Assembly: GCF_001485215.1 (NCBI RefSeq)
Contig: NZ_BBWW01000003.1
Location: forward strand, 62,001-126,000
DNA length: 64,000 bases
Source of the DNA: Leptolyngbya sp. NIES-2104
GTDB lineage: Bacteria > Cyanobacteriota > Cyanobacteriia > Leptolyngbyales > Leptolyngbyaceae
Direction: 5' to 3'
The notes under the pieces were generated by a model that saw nothing but the letters and a program-made list of their open reading frames with translations, was not told the DNA's origin and ran no database searches. How positions within the stretch are numbered: the first letter of the stretch is position 1; each line of letters starts with the position of its first letter. This document shows, piece by piece, positions 17,204 to 27,232 of this stretch. Both the position numbers and the translations under genes were made by a program.

Positions 17204-18205
17204 CTACTGTTCTGAGCCTGGTTCCGTCTTGCGCTTGCGCCGCTTGGTTTCATAGAACGCCGCTTCCGCCGCCTGCTGGTCTGCTGCCTTCGTGTAGCGG
17301 CGAAAACTCTGCACCGACTTATGCCGCGTTAGCGTCATCACATGATACGGATTCATGCCGTCGAGCACCAAATTCGTCGCATAGGTATGCCGAAACTGAT
17401 GGGCGTGAAAGTCGATCCCCGTAATGTCGCGCAGTTGGCAGACGAGCTTATCGATCGTGTCATAGCCAATCCGTGCCCCCCGGTTGCGCCGCGAAGCCGA
17501 CACAAACAACGGACTCTCCGGCAGCAACACCTCTCCTTGACTCATTCGCCACCCCAAATACGCCTGAATCTTCTGTACCCCCTCCTCATCAAGCGGCACC
17601 ACCCCTTTACTACCGCCCTTGTCCTGACGCACCCACAAGCGCTGCCCATCAAAATCGCCCACATTCAACAACGTTGCGGCTTCGGCTCGGATGCCATGCT
17701 GCAAAACGGCAAACAGCGCCAGATTACGATCGCACAATTTCGTCCCTGCCACCGCTGCCAAAATCTTTTCGACTTGTTCATCGCTCAAATTATCGGCTTC
17801 CGGTTCTGCCAATTTGGGCAACTGCACTTCGATCGTCGGATCGCGATCGACATACCCACACCGCCACAACCAGCCATAAAACGCCTTCATTGTCCCTAAG
17901 ATCCGCTTCACCGTTGCATCCGACAACACCCGTTGCCCCTCTTCTTTTCTGACCAAATGCGTCTTAAACTGTGCAATTTGCCGTGCCGTCACCGCAGACC
18001 AAGCTTTGTCCGTCCAGCGCAAAAAGTGCTGTAGATCCTGCCGATAGGCTTTTTGAGTTTTCACCGCTAACGATCGCGCCTGCAAATACTCGTCAATTCT
18101 GATGGATCGCAAATCAACCCACGGCTCAGTTTTAGAAACTGCTGGAGAATAATCCGCCTCGATATGAAGCAGTCTGGGTTGTGGAACGCCCTGGTCACGC
18201 TGCAT
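17204..18205 (-). CDS. Tyrosine recombinase/integrase
   Basis: 333 aa. The N-terminal SAM-like core-binding domain is at about 33-120 (RIDEYLQARSLAVKTQKAYR) and the catalytic domain at about 135-310. Catalytic residues are visible: R173 (HGIRAEA), the HxxR pair H269/R272 (HAHQFRHTYAT), H295 (LTRHKS) and nucleophile Y304 (FRRYTKA). The C-terminus is very basic. On a plasmid such an XerC/D-like enzyme resolves multimers or integrates elements. It stands alone, convergent with parB. Its G+C content appears higher than that of its neighbours. Confidence 0.9.
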   Translation of the reverse strand: MQRDQGVPQPRLLHIEADYSPAVSKTEPWVDLRSIRIDEYLQARSLAVKTQKAYRQDLQHFLRWTDKAWSAVTARQIAQFKTHLVRKEEGQRVLSDATVKRILGTMKAFYGWLWRCGYVDRDPTIEVQLPKLAEPEADNLSDEQVEKILAAVAGTKLCDRNLALFAVLQHGIRAEAATLLNVGDFDGQRLWVRQDKGGSKGVVPLDEEGVQKIQAYLGWRMSQGEVLLPESPLFVSASRRNRGARIGYDTIDKLVCQLRDITGIDFHAHQFRHTYATNLVLDGMNPYHVMTLTRHKSVQSFRRYTKAADQQAAEAAFYETKRRKRKTEPGSEQ

Positions 18206-18438
18206 AATACATTTGCTCTGATTTTATATTCGAGATAATAACTCTTCTGCCGAATAAGATGAGTCTAAGACAACGTGGGAAGCCGTGGTAGGATTGAAGT
18301 AGAAAAAATTGCAAATTCTTGCTGCGTCTACCGTTCAGGTTTTTAATCAGGTCTATGCAGCCCGTTCTGAACGGTTAAAATTTGAGCGATCCCTCAGAAT
18401 TGAGGTCTCAGTTCGTTTCAACACATCAAGGTCAGCCG

Positions 18439-19233
18439 ATGTTTCCGCCTTTTCCTGGCATGGACCCTTATCTAGAATACGGCGTGTTCTGGTCGTCGTT
18501 TCACGGTCGCCTGATGGTGGCGATCGCGGATACGATCGCGCCTCAGATTTTACCCAAGTACTATATTGAAATCGAAACGCGCACCTATCGCGATGAAACC
18601 GATGGTGAACTGTTGGTCGGCATTCCTGATTTAATCATTTCAGACTCCAGCGAGTTTCAAGTGCTGCCAGAAACTGAAGTGATGGAATCTTCTGGGGTCG
18701 CGACTCAAAACCGCCCGCAGCAAGTTGAAATTCCGATGGGGTTGGAATTGAAGGAGCGCTTTTTGGAAGTGCGAGAGTTGTCCACCGATGCAGTAACCAC
18801 AGTGATCGAAGTGCTTTCACCGAAGAACAAACGCGCTGGAACGGGACGGTTAGCATACGAGGAAAAGCGTCAGCGGGTGTTAAGTAGCCCAGCGCACCTG
18901 ATTGAAATTGATTTGTTACGCGCCCATCCGCCGTTGCCGCTGCGCGGGGGGACAAGTTGGGATTATCGCATTGTGGTGAGTCACAGCGAGCAACGTCCTG
19001 CAGCAACGCTTTATGGTTTTGATTTAACCGAAGCCATACCCAGATTTCCGTTGCCGCTCAAATCTGAGGATGCGGATCTGGACGTGGATTTACAAGCGAT
19101 TTTTCGCGGGCTGTACGATCGAGCAGGCTATCAGTATCGGATTGACTATCGGCAACCCTTACCGCCACCGAAGTTGTCCCCTGCAAAGCAACAGTGGGTG
19201 GAGACGCTGTTAGCATCGGTACGGGGGCGGTAG
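18439..19233 (+). CDS. DUF4058 family protein
   Basis: 264 aa from ATG at 18439, giving the family start MFPPFPGMDPYLE; an earlier in-frame TTG at 18382 lacks family support. DUF4058 proteins are nearly confined to cyanobacteria. They show a restriction-endonuclease-like pattern (VGIPDLIISDS, then TTVIEVLSPKNKRAGTGR, then LIEIDLLR), but the function is unknown. The stop codon overlaps the GTG start of the next gene (TAGTG), so it heads a three-gene chain. Confidence 0.85.
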   Translation: MFPPFPGMDPYLEYGVFWSSFHGRLMVAIADTIAPQILPKYYIEIETRTYRDETDGELLVGIPDLIISDSSEFQVLPETEVMESSGVATQNRPQQVEIPMGLELKERFLEVRELSTDAVTTVIEVLSPKNKRAGTGRLAYEEKRQRVLSSPAHLIEIDLLRAHPPLPLRGGTSWDYRIVVSHSEQRPAATLYGFDLTEAIPRFPLPLKSEDADLDVDLQAIFRGLYDRAGYQYRIDYRQPLPPPKLSPAKQQWVETLLASVRGR

Positions 19234-19736
19234 TGGCGAAGTCGATTCCCTTGAAATGCCAAAAATGTGCGATGCTCGATGCGGCGCAGGCACAAGTTTT
19301 ACATGGGACAGAAGGCGATGGTTGCTGGAATCCGAAGGTCTGCTACAGTCGGCGCTCCTATGCCCGACATCGCGATCGTAAAAATCAGCAGCGCAATCGT
19401 TCTCGTCAAGAATCGGTGCTGAAGACCTTAGAAGTGGAGATTCCAGAATTTGCGTATCTTTACTATGCGGTGTTAGTGGTGTATCGAGTAGCCGGGGGCG
19501 ATACTCCGGTTCATGCGATTTCGGCGCAGGTTTGGCAGGGACAGCAACAGATTGCGATCGTCGAACCGATTCACTGTGTCGGCATGGTTCCGAGTCAAGT
19601 TCATCTGTATGTTCGTAAATTACTCGCATTGTTAGATGAAGAATACGGAATTCGTAAGTTTGCGAGTCTGGAACGGGTTGACCCGCAGCAATGCCCGATG
19701 CGTCCGTGTCTGCATCATCCGTTGGGGGTGGCATGA
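19233..19736 (+). CDS. Conserved cyanobacterial protein of unknown function with CxxC
   Basis: About 167 aa from a GTG at 19233 that overlaps the preceding stop. A longer reading from 19194 would overlap DUF4058 by 40 bases. The N-terminus has KCQKC and further cysteines (CWNPKVCYSRRSYARHRDR), which suggests a zinc-binding knuckle next to a basic helix. The middle (EFAYLYYAVLVVYRVAGGDT) looks like a beta-rich fold. I do not recognise the family. It is coupled to the next gene by ATGA. Confidence 0.6.
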   Translation: MAKSIPLKCQKCAMLDAAQAQVLHGTEGDGCWNPKVCYSRRSYARHRDRKNQQRNRSRQESVLKTLEVEIPEFAYLYYAVLVVYRVAGGDTPVHAISAQVWQGQQQIAIVEPIHCVGMVPSQVHLYVRKLLALLDEEYGIRKFASLERVDPQQCPMRPCLHHPLGVA

Positions 19737-20437
19737 GACAGCTTCAATTGCCGCTATGGAAGGTGCTAGAGGAAGCGGCTCAGTCACCAGAGACAGCAGA
19801 GTTGGATCAACTGTGGCGGGAGGTAGAAGCGTCGATCGTTGATTTAGAATGTGCGGGACAGTTGCAGGTGGCGGGAGAAGCAATCTCGCAGATTACCGCT
19901 GTGTTTGCAGCGCGATCTCAGCGAGCGTTTGAAGAGATTTTAGCGACGGCAAGCCAAGACGGTCCGATTATGAGTGAAGCCGCGTTTGATCAGTATGTGC
20001 GGCAGACGATGCAAATCGAGTTTGACGAGTACATCGAGCCATTGGATCGCTTGCCGCGCAAATCAATCTCGATCTCGGAGAACGAGTCACAGTCGATTGT
20101 GGCAGAAGTGGAGCCAGCCCGATTGATTGAGGCATTGCATGAAGTGATGCAAGTGGTTGATCCTGAAGTGGCATATGAACAAGCTTTAGCACTGGCGCAC
20201 GAAGAAGATGTTTCCCAGTGGGGAGCCGCAATTCAAGCTTGGCTGAGTCAACGAGATCAGGCAGTTCCATTGGTGCGACTTCAGCGATCGATCAAGATGC
20301 CGTTGGTGCAAGTGTGGTTGGCGCTATTATTGAATGGATTTGCGATCCAACAGCGTGGAGAGTTTTATGATCTTGAGCAGGTTTGGATTCTCCAGTCGAG
20401 CAGTCCGTCTGAAACGAGAGCATTGGAAAGTTCTTAA
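19733..20437 (+). CDS. Conserved protein of unknown function, helical and acidic
   Basis: 234 aa from the ATG in the ATGA overlap at 19733 (MRQLQLPLW). Mostly helical and rich in Glu, Gln and Ala, ending with a segment like a winged helix (IKMPLVQVWLALLLNGFAIQ). No family recognised. It forms a tight chain with the CxxC protein. The pairing and the DNA-binding-like C-terminus would fit a plasmid-borne regulatory or accessory pair, without direct support. The giant kinase gene starts 86 bases later. Confidence 0.55.
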   Translation: MRQLQLPLWKVLEEAAQSPETAELDQLWREVEASIVDLECAGQLQVAGEAISQITAVFAARSQRAFEEILATASQDGPIMSEAAFDQYVRQTMQIEFDEYIEPLDRLPRKSISISENESQSIVAEVEPARLIEALHEVMQVVDPEVAYEQALALAHEEDVSQWGAAIQAWLSQRDQAVPLVRLQRSIKMPLVQVWLALLLNGFAIQQRGEFYDLEQVWILQSSSPSETRALESS

Positions 20438-20445
20438 GAAATCCA

Positions 20446-20523
20446 CCAAGAAGCTTAATTTTCTGAAGTTTGGCAAGCGGTATACTTTGGGAGATGGCTG
20501 ACAGTCCTTCGGGGGAGAATTCC
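20446..20523 (+). promoter_or_regulatory. Conserved leader of kinase copy 1
   Basis: The stretch before the kinase start (AGAAGCTTAATTTTCTGAAG, TTTGGCAAGCGG, then TATACT at 20481-20486) recurs almost base for base at 42256-42340 before kinase copy 2. TATACT is a good -10 candidate, but no matching -35 is visible. A strong GGGGGAG ribosome site precedes the ATG at 20524. Conservation of the leader shows that the promoter was duplicated with the gene. Confidence 0.5.
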
Positions 20524-23500
20524 ATGATTACCCTGCCTGGAGTCACGATCCACAGCAAAGTCTATGAGAGTTTGGCTTCTTTGGTGTATCGGGGCATTAG
20601 AGAGCAGGAGAATTGTGCAGTAATTGCCAAGGTTCTCAAGCAGGATTATCCCTCTCCTCAAGAATTAACTCGCTATCGGCACGAATATGAAATTACTCGT
20701 TCCCTCAACATCGAAGGCGTAGTCAAGGCACACAGTCAGCAAGACTACCAGCGCACCCTGGTGATTCTCTTGGAAGACTTTGGTGGGGAGTCTTTAGAAT
20801 ACTGGATGCGGCAGCAATCTGACTTCTGTCCCATGCCTCTGTCGGTTTTTCTGGATGTCGCGATCGCCATTACTGATACTCTAGGCAAAATCCATGCGGC
20901 TCATGTCATCCACAAAGATATCAATCCTGGCAACATTGTCTTTAATCCGAAGACTGGCGTGGCCAAAATCATTGATTTTGGCATTGCCACTCGCTTCAGT
21001 CGCACCAATCCCACATTCAAAAGTCTCTATCTTCTAGAAGGAACCCCCGCCTATTTGTCGCCAGAGCAAACCGGACGAATGAACCGGATGCTTGACTATC
21101 GCACCGACTTTTATTCACTGGGTGCAACCTCCTACGAACTGTTGACGGGACAATTGCCGTTTCCCACCAGTGATCTCCTGGAAATAGTTCACTGTCACAT
21201 TGCTACACCGCCGATTCCCCCGCATGAATTGAATGCCACGATCCCCCAACCTGTTTCAAACCTGATTTTGAAACTGATGGCAAAAAATGCAGAGGATCGT
21301 TATCAAAGTGCCTGGAGCATTAAAGCAGATCTAGAGCGCTGTGCCCAACAACTGGCGGAAATGGGTCAGATTAACGCCATATCGTTGGGACTGCAAGATG
21401 TTTCTGAGCAGTTCCGCATTCCTCAAAAACTGTATGGGCGAGAAGTGGAGATTGCAGCATTATGGGTGGCGTTTGACAGAGTGGCAGGGAGTAAGGGAGT
21501 CCGTGAAATAATGCTGGTCTCTGGTTATGCTGGCGTTGGCAAAACAGCATTGGTACAGGAACTCTTTAAACCGATCACCGCAAAGCACGGCTATTTCATC
21601 TGGGGTAAATTTGACCAATTCAGGCGCAATGATCCCTACAGCGCGATCATCAATGCCCTGCAAAAATTGGTGCAGCAACTCTTGGGTGAACCCAATGAAC
21701 AGGTGGAAGTATGGCGATCGCGTCTACTCACTGCTTTGGGAAGCAACGGACAAATTATCATAGATGTCATTCCCGAAGTTGAGTTCATTATTGGCAAGCA
21801 GCCGCCTGTGCCCGAAGTTGGAGCAACAGAAGCACAGAATCGCTTCAATCTCACGTTTCAAAGGTTTGTGCGGGCGTTTTGTGCAAAAGAGCATCCCCTA
21901 GTCATTCTCTTAGACGATCTACAGTGGATCGATTCTGCGACGTTGAAGTTAATCGAACTCATCTTACTTGATAAGCAAATCCAGTATCTGTTTTTGATCG
22001 GAGCCTACCGAGATAACGAACTGACTCCAACGCATCCGTTGGTCTTAACGCTAGAGAGCCTGCAAAACCAGGGAGCAGTATTTCAGGAAATCATCCTGAC
22101 CCCCTTAACACTGGAACCGTTGAGTCAACTGATGGCTGAGACATTACATCACAATCCTGACATCGTTCGCTCCCTAGCCCAAGCTGTGTCACGTAAAACC
22201 GAGGGCAACCCTTTCTTTGTTGGTGAATTTTTGAAGCTGCTGCATAGCGAAAACCTGTTGACCTTTGATGCCCAACAGTTGAGTTGGCAGTGGAACCTAG
22301 CTAAGATTGAAGCTCAAGATATCACCGATAATGTGGTGGAGTTACTGCTGCGTCAGTTGCAAAAATTACCGGGAGCAACACAGCAAACTCTCTGCATCGC
22401 GGCTTGTGTCGGGGCTGAATTTGATTTAGAGACGTTAGCCATCATTTGCGAGAAATTACCGAAAGCAATTTTTCAGGATCTACTAGCAGCAATACAAGCG
22501 GGATTAATTCAACCTCTGTCTGAATTGGACGAAGATTTGTTGGTTCAAGAGTATAAGTTTCTGCACGATCGCGTTCAGCAAGCGGCTTATGCTTTGATTG
22601 ATGAATCGCAGAAACAGGTTGTTCATCTCCAAATCGGTCGCAATTTGCTCGAAAAAACTTCACTAGAGCAACGATCCGAGCGGTTGTTTGAAATCATCGA
22701 TCATCTCAATCAAGGACTTAAGCTAGTCACTGCTCGATCAGAACGAACTGAAATTGCCAGATTGAATTTAATGGCAAGTCAGAAAGCAAAGGCAGCAACG
22801 GCTTATGAAGCAGCACTTCAGTATTTCAATACAGGACTGAAACTCCTCAATCTAGAGAGTTGGCAAAGTGAGTGTGACCTTACCTTAGCGCTGTACTCAG
22901 AAGCAGCAGAAGCGGCGTATCTCTATGGTAACTTTGCCGAGATGGAACAATTCGTAGAAGTGGTAATCGATCGCGCTAAGACAGTCCTTGATAAAGTGCA
23001 GATTTACGAAAGCAGAATTCAAGGATATCTGTCACAGGGCAGCCTGAAAGAAGCCCTCAAAATTGGCTTAGAGGTGTTGAAGCTTTTGGGAGTAATCTTA
23101 ATCGAAACTCCAAATCAGTTAGACGTTCAGAAAGAATTAGAGAAAACATCTGCACGATTAGCTGAACGAGAAATCGAAGACTTGATTAATTTACCAGAGA
23201 TGACCGCACCAGAACCGCTGGCAGCAATGTCAATCCTGGCGGATATATTGGCTGCTGCATTTGTCGTGTCACCAGAACTGATGATACTGATTACTTGTAA
23301 AACGGTAAATTTATCCATTAGCTACGGTAATGCTACCTGGTCGCCACTGTACTATGCTACCTACGGGTTTGTTCTATGTGGAGTTGTTCAAGACATCGAA
23401 CTTGGTTATCAGTTCGGCAAATTGGCTCTCAGTTTGGTAGAACGATTGAATACCAAAAAAGGAAATGCGAAAGCATTAATGGCATCGAGTGCCCATGTCA

Positions 23501-26430
23501 TGCATTGGAAAGTGCATCTTAAGAACACAATACCAATGCTAGCTGATGCTTATCAGAATGGAGTGGAAACTGGAGACTTTGAATTTGCTGGTTATGCTGC
23601 ATATCACGTATGCTATCACTCGTACTTTGCTGGTGAGGAACTCACCCAATTGGAACAAAAAACAGCAACCTACAGCAAAGCGATCGATCACATCAGACGA
23701 GAAAGCCCTTCTAACTGGATTGCAATATTGTGGCAGGCAATTCTTAATTTGTTAGATCGGTCTGAAAATTCCAACCGCTTAATTGGTAAGCTATACAATG
23801 AAGAGCAGGCGTTACCACACGCAATTGCAGTTAAAGATGAAACTGCAATTCAAATGCTCTATCTACACAAAATTATATTATGTTATCTATTTGGAGAATG
23901 TCGTCAAGCCATACAAACCGCTGTTTTAGCAAGGCAACATTTTGAAGCGGTGACAGCAACAACGGTTTTACCTTTATTCTGTTTCTACCATTCTCTAGCG
24001 CTTCTGAGCTTACCGCTCGATGCTTCAAATTCTGAAAACTCAGCTTGGCTCAATTGTGTTAATGCCAACCAAGAAAAGATGCAAAAATGGGCAGGTTATG
24101 CCCCCATGAATTATTTACATAAGTTTCATCTAGTCGAGGCAGAGAAAGCGCGGGTCTTAGGGCAACTCTTTGAGGCTGAAGAGTTTTATGAACAAGCGAT
24201 CGCAGGTGCTGCTGAAAATGATTATATTCAGGAAGAAGCACTTGCTTATGAATTAGCGGCGAAACATTATCTGGCGCGAGGTCGAGAAAAAATTGCTCAG
24301 ACCTACATGAAAGAAGCCCATTACTGCTACGAGCGATGGGGCGCAGCGGCAAAGGTCAAAGACTTAGAAACTCGCTATCCACAGTTTTTCTCTCAGTCGT
24401 CTAGAGTCGCTCCTACGTCAATCCCCACCCCTTCTAAAACTACCGCTAATACCTCTCCCATTGCTTTCGATTTAGCGGCGGTGATGAAAGCTTCACAAGC
24501 GATTTCTCGTGAAGTTGAACTAGAGCCGTTGCTTCATTCGTTGATGCAGATCCTAATTCAAAATGCTGGCGCACAAGCTGGGTATCTAATCCTAGAAAAT
24601 TCAGGGGAATGGTTCGTTGAAGCTTCTTATGAACTCAATGATGGCGAAAATGGTTGTGCTACACAAGTACTGCGATCGACTCCGATCTCCAATCAACTTC
24701 CTGAATCGATTATTCAGTATGTCATTCGGACTCAGGAGACTATCACTTTAAGCAATGCGTCTCGCGAAGGAATATTTATCAATGAACCCTATATTCAACG
24801 TCACCGAACTCAATCGTTGCTCTGTTTGCCACTGCTCAATCAAGGTGAGCTAGTTGGCGTGTTGTATTTAGAGAATCAATTAGCGGCGGGAGCATTCACA
24901 CCAGAGCGATCGCAAATTCTCCACCTCCTCTCTACCCAAGCAGCGATCGCGATTGAAAATGCTAAACTCTACGCACAGCTACGCGCTAGCAAAAATGAAT
25001 TGATGCAATTTTTTGAAGCGGTGCCAGTGGGAATTGGAGTCGTGGACGCAACAGGTCGCCCCTACTATTGCAATCAGCGGGCAATTCAGCTACTAGGTAA
25101 AGGGATCGAGCCTACTGCAACACCGGATCAATTTGCGGAGAGTTATCAAATTTATGTCGCCGGAACCGATCAACCCTATCTGACTGAGAAAATGCCAATT
25201 GTGCGGGCGTTGAGTGGCGATCGCACGATGATTGATGATATGGAAATTCGTCGAAACAATGTAGCGACTCCAGTGGAGGCATGGGGAACACCCGTTTTTG
25301 ATGAACAGGGTGATGTGGCTTATGCGATCGCGACCTTTCAAGACATTACCAAGCGCAAACAAGCAGAGCAACTACTGGCTGATTACAACCAAACCTTAGA
25401 ACAACAGGTTACTGAACGAACACTAGAACTAGAGCGAGAACAAGAAGCACTACGACGCAGTGAAGCTACAAATCGAGCCATCATTAGTGCGATTCCTGAT
25501 CTGCTGATCCGCATGAGTCAAGATGGAACTTATCTGCAAGTGATGAGAAGTGGAAACTTTCAGTCGTTTAATCCTCAACTCTTGAAAGCTGGCATTAATG
25601 TTTGCGATGTTCTGCCCCTCAGTCTTGCTCAAACGCGATTGGAGTATACTCAGCAAGCGATTCAAACGGGTGAATTGCAGATTTATGAACAGCAAATTGT
25701 AGGTGACGATCATGTTTACGACCAAGAAGTTCGGGTTGTTGCAACTGGAGAAGACACGGTTCTGATGATGATTCGTGATATTCGCGATCGTAAACAAGCT
25801 GAAGAGGCTTCCATTCTAGAAGAACGTAACCGTATGGCACGCGAAATTCACGACACGCTCGCTCAAGCCTTCACAGGTGTCCTGGTTCACATGGGAGCCA
25901 TTTCTCGATTAGCAAAAACCAACCCAGAAGCAATACAATCACATATTCAAACCGTGCGCGATCTCGCTCGCAGCGGGCTGACAGAAGCTCGACGATCCGT
26001 TGCAGCACTGCGTCCCCGATTGCTCGAAGAGGGCAACTTGTGGACTGCGCTGGAGCGATTTGTCTCTAGTATGCAATTCTCAACCGAAATCCGCTTGAGC
26101 TGTGAAATTATTGGCACGCCCTATGCGTTACCCCCTCTCGCTGAGAATAACCTGTTGAGAATTGGACAGGAAGCATTTACGAATGCGGTTAAGTATGCCC
26201 AAGCGAACGAGATCCGGATTGAATTAGTCTATGAACCGACACAATGCTGCTTGCGAATTAGAGACGATGGACAAGGATTTGAAGTCAACAACACAACCCT
26301 AAGTCAAGGTTTTGGCTTACTGGGTATGTGCGAACGAGCGAAGCACATTGGAGCACAACTCTCAATCGATAGCCAGCCAGGACAGGGAACAGAAGTGAGT
26401 GTATCTGTACACCGGGAGGCAACCGTATGA
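20524..26430 (+). CDS. Giant Ser/Thr kinase-AAA-GAF-PAS-histidine multi-kinase, copy 1
   Basis: 1968 aa from ATG at 20524. Order of parts: Ser/Thr kinase about 1-270 (HKDINPGN near 130, DFG near 150, AYLSPEQTGRMNR); AAA/STAND ATPase about 290-560 with GYAGVGKTALVQ near 333 and LLDDLQWID; helical TPR-like region to about 1300; GAF about 1320-1480; two PAS domains about 1495-1757; NarL-type HisKA_3 with phospho-acceptor H1776 (REIHDTLAQAF); HATPase to the end. This is the HstK-type multi-kinase of cyanobacteria, cytosolic with no membrane segment. The stop overlaps the response regulator start. A second copy lies at 42341-48202. Confidence 0.93.
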   Translation: MITLPGVTIHSKVYESLASLVYRGIREQENCAVIAKVLKQDYPSPQELTRYRHEYEITRSLNIEGVVKAHSQQDYQRTLVILLEDFGGESLEYWMRQQSDFCPMPLSVFLDVAIAITDTLGKIHAAHVIHKDINPGNIVFNPKTGVAKIIDFGIATRFSRTNPTFKSLYLLEGTPAYLSPEQTGRMNRMLDYRTDFYSLGATSYELLTGQLPFPTSDLLEIVHCHIATPPIPPHELNATIPQPVSNLILKLMAKNAEDRYQSAWSIKADLERCAQQLAEMGQINAISLGLQDVSEQFRIPQKLYGREVEIAALWVAFDRVAGSKGVREIMLVSGYAGVGKTALVQELFKPITAKHGYFIWGKFDQFRRNDPYSAIINALQKLVQQLLGEPNEQVEVWRSRLLTALGSNGQIIIDVIPEVEFIIGKQPPVPEVGATEAQNRFNLTFQRFVRAFCAKEHPLVILLDDLQWIDSATLKLIELILLDKQIQYLFLIGAYRDNELTPTHPLVLTLESLQNQGAVFQEIILTPLTLEPLSQLMAETLHHNPDIVRSLAQAVSRKTEGNPFFVGEFLKLLHSENLLTFDAQQLSWQWNLAKIEAQDITDNVVELLLRQLQKLPGATQQTLCIAACVGAEFDLETLAIICEKLPKAIFQDLLAAIQAGLIQPLSELDEDLLVQEYKFLHDRVQQAAYALIDESQKQVVHLQIGRNLLEKTSLEQRSERLFEIIDHLNQGLKLVTARSERTEIARLNLMASQKAKAATAYEAALQYFNTGLKLLNLESWQSECDLTLALYSEAAEAAYLYGNFAEMEQFVEVVIDRAKTVLDKVQIYESRIQGYLSQGSLKEALKIGLEVLKLLGVILIETPNQLDVQKELEKTSARLAEREIEDLINLPEMTAPEPLAAMSILADILAAAFVVSPELMILITCKTVNLSISYGNATWSPLYYATYGFVLCGVVQDIELGYQFGKLALSLVERLNTKKGNAKALMASSAHVMHWKVHLKNTIPMLADAYQNGVETGDFEFAGYAAYHVCYHSYFAGEELTQLEQKTATYSKAIDHIRRESPSNWIAILWQAILNLLDRSENSNRLIGKLYNEEQALPHAIAVKDETAIQMLYLHKIILCYLFGECRQAIQTAVLARQHFEAVTATTVLPLFCFYHSLALLSLPLDASNSENSAWLNCVNANQEKMQKWAGYAPMNYLHKFHLVEAEKARVLGQLFEAEEFYEQAIAGAAENDYIQEEALAYELAAKHYLARGREKIAQTYMKEAHYCYERWGAAAKVKDLETRYPQFFSQSSRVAPTSIPTPSKTTANTSPIAFDLAAVMKASQAISREVELEPLLHSLMQILIQNAGAQAGYLILENSGEWFVEASYELNDGENGCATQVLRSTPISNQLPESIIQYVIRTQETITLSNASREGIFINEPYIQRHRTQSLLCLPLLNQGELVGVLYLENQLAAGAFTPERSQILHLLSTQAAIAIENAKLYAQLRASKNELMQFFEAVPVGIGVVDATGRPYYCNQRAIQLLGKGIEPTATPDQFAESYQIYVAGTDQPYLTEKMPIVRALSGDRTMIDDMEIRRNNVATPVEAWGTPVFDEQGDVAYAIATFQDITKRKQAEQLLADYNQTLEQQVTERTLELEREQEALRRSEATNRAIISAIPDLLIRMSQDGTYLQVMRSGNFQSFNPQLLKAGINVCDVLPLSLAQTRLEYTQQAIQTGELQIYEQQIVGDDHVYDQEVRVVATGEDTVLMMIRDIRDRKQAEEASILEERNRMAREIHDTLAQAFTGVLVHMGAISRLAKTNPEAIQSHIQTVRDLARSGLTEARRSVAALRPRLLEEGNLWTALERFVSSMQFSTEIRLSCEIIGTPYALPPLAENNLLRIGQEAFTNAVKYAQANEIRIELVYEPTQCCLRIRDDGQGFEVNNTTLSQGFGLLGMCERAKHIGAQLSIDSQPGQGTEVSVSVHREATV

Positions 26431-27054
26431 GTCAATCTGTAGCAATCCGTGTTTTGATTGTCGATGCTCACCCCATTGTCCGGCAAGGACTAGCCGCGAT
26501 GATTGAAAACGAGTCGGACATGACAGTAGTGGGGCAAGCGGGTAATGGGCAGGAGGCGATCGAGCAATATCGACAATTACAGCCCGATGTCACCTTAATG
26601 GACTTACGGATGCCGCAGATGAGTGGTGTTGATGCGACCGTAGCAATCTGTGCTGAATTTGCCCGTGCCCGCATCATTATGCTAACTACGTATGATGGTG
26701 ACGAAGATATCTATCGTGGATTACACGCCGGAGCTAAAGTATCTGCTCAAGGACGCTGAGCCAGATGCACTTCTCAATGCCATTCATATCGTTCACAGCG
26801 GGCAACAATATATCCCGCCTGAAGTTGCTGCCAAGCTGGTACAACGCATGAAAAATCCAGAGTTGACCCAGCGAGAGCAAGAGATCGTTCATCTAATGGC
26901 TGACGGATTAAGCAATCATGACATTGGTGCGGCTTTGAATATCACTGAAAGTACGGTCAAATTCCACATCAACCGAATTTTGAGTAAATTGGGCGTGAGC
27001 GATCGCACTCAAGCAGTCGTCACAGCGTTGAAGCGGGGACTCACCAATTTATAA
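26427..27054 (+). pseudogene. NarL-type response regulator, copy 1, frameshifted
   Basis: The receiver domain (phospho-acceptor D59 in LMDLRMP) is open from 26427 to a stop at 26757-26759. The rest, including the LuxR HTH, continues in the +1 frame to 27054. Aligned with the intact copy at 48202, GCTCAAGGCTATCTG has become GCTAAAGTATCTG near 26734, a two-base deletion. The usual acidic pair DD is DA here (IVDAHPIV). Unless recoded, no full regulator is made and the kinase of this cassette lacks its cis partner. A truncated receiver of about 110 aa could still act as a phosphate sink. Confidence 0.85.
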
Positions 27055-27232
27055 CTGAACTTAAGTTCGGTTGATGATTCGCTGTAGAGCTAGGTCGCAA
27101 CTGCTATTTTATCCCTTCAAACACTCAACTATAAGTTGGCGACAGCGCTGCATTAATTTCATAGGATGAAGTCATACCAATAACAGGACGAGGTTCAAAC
27201 ATTCCAGTCAACAAAAATCACAGGTATGAATC

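Noticed and set aside
17342-17952. Overlapping plus-strand frames of 60-185 codons antisense to the recombinase
   Set aside because: The recombinase has all catalytic residues; the antisense frames are a by-product of its high G+C codon use.
18382-18438. TTG start giving a longer DUF4058 protein
   Set aside because: The family begins at the MFPPFPGMDPYLE block; the extension has no similarity or ribosome site.
19210-20270. Minus-strand frames opposite the two unknown genes at 19.2-20.4 kb
   Set aside because: The plus-strand genes are linked by overlapping stop/start pairs and have consistent codon use; the antisense frames do not.
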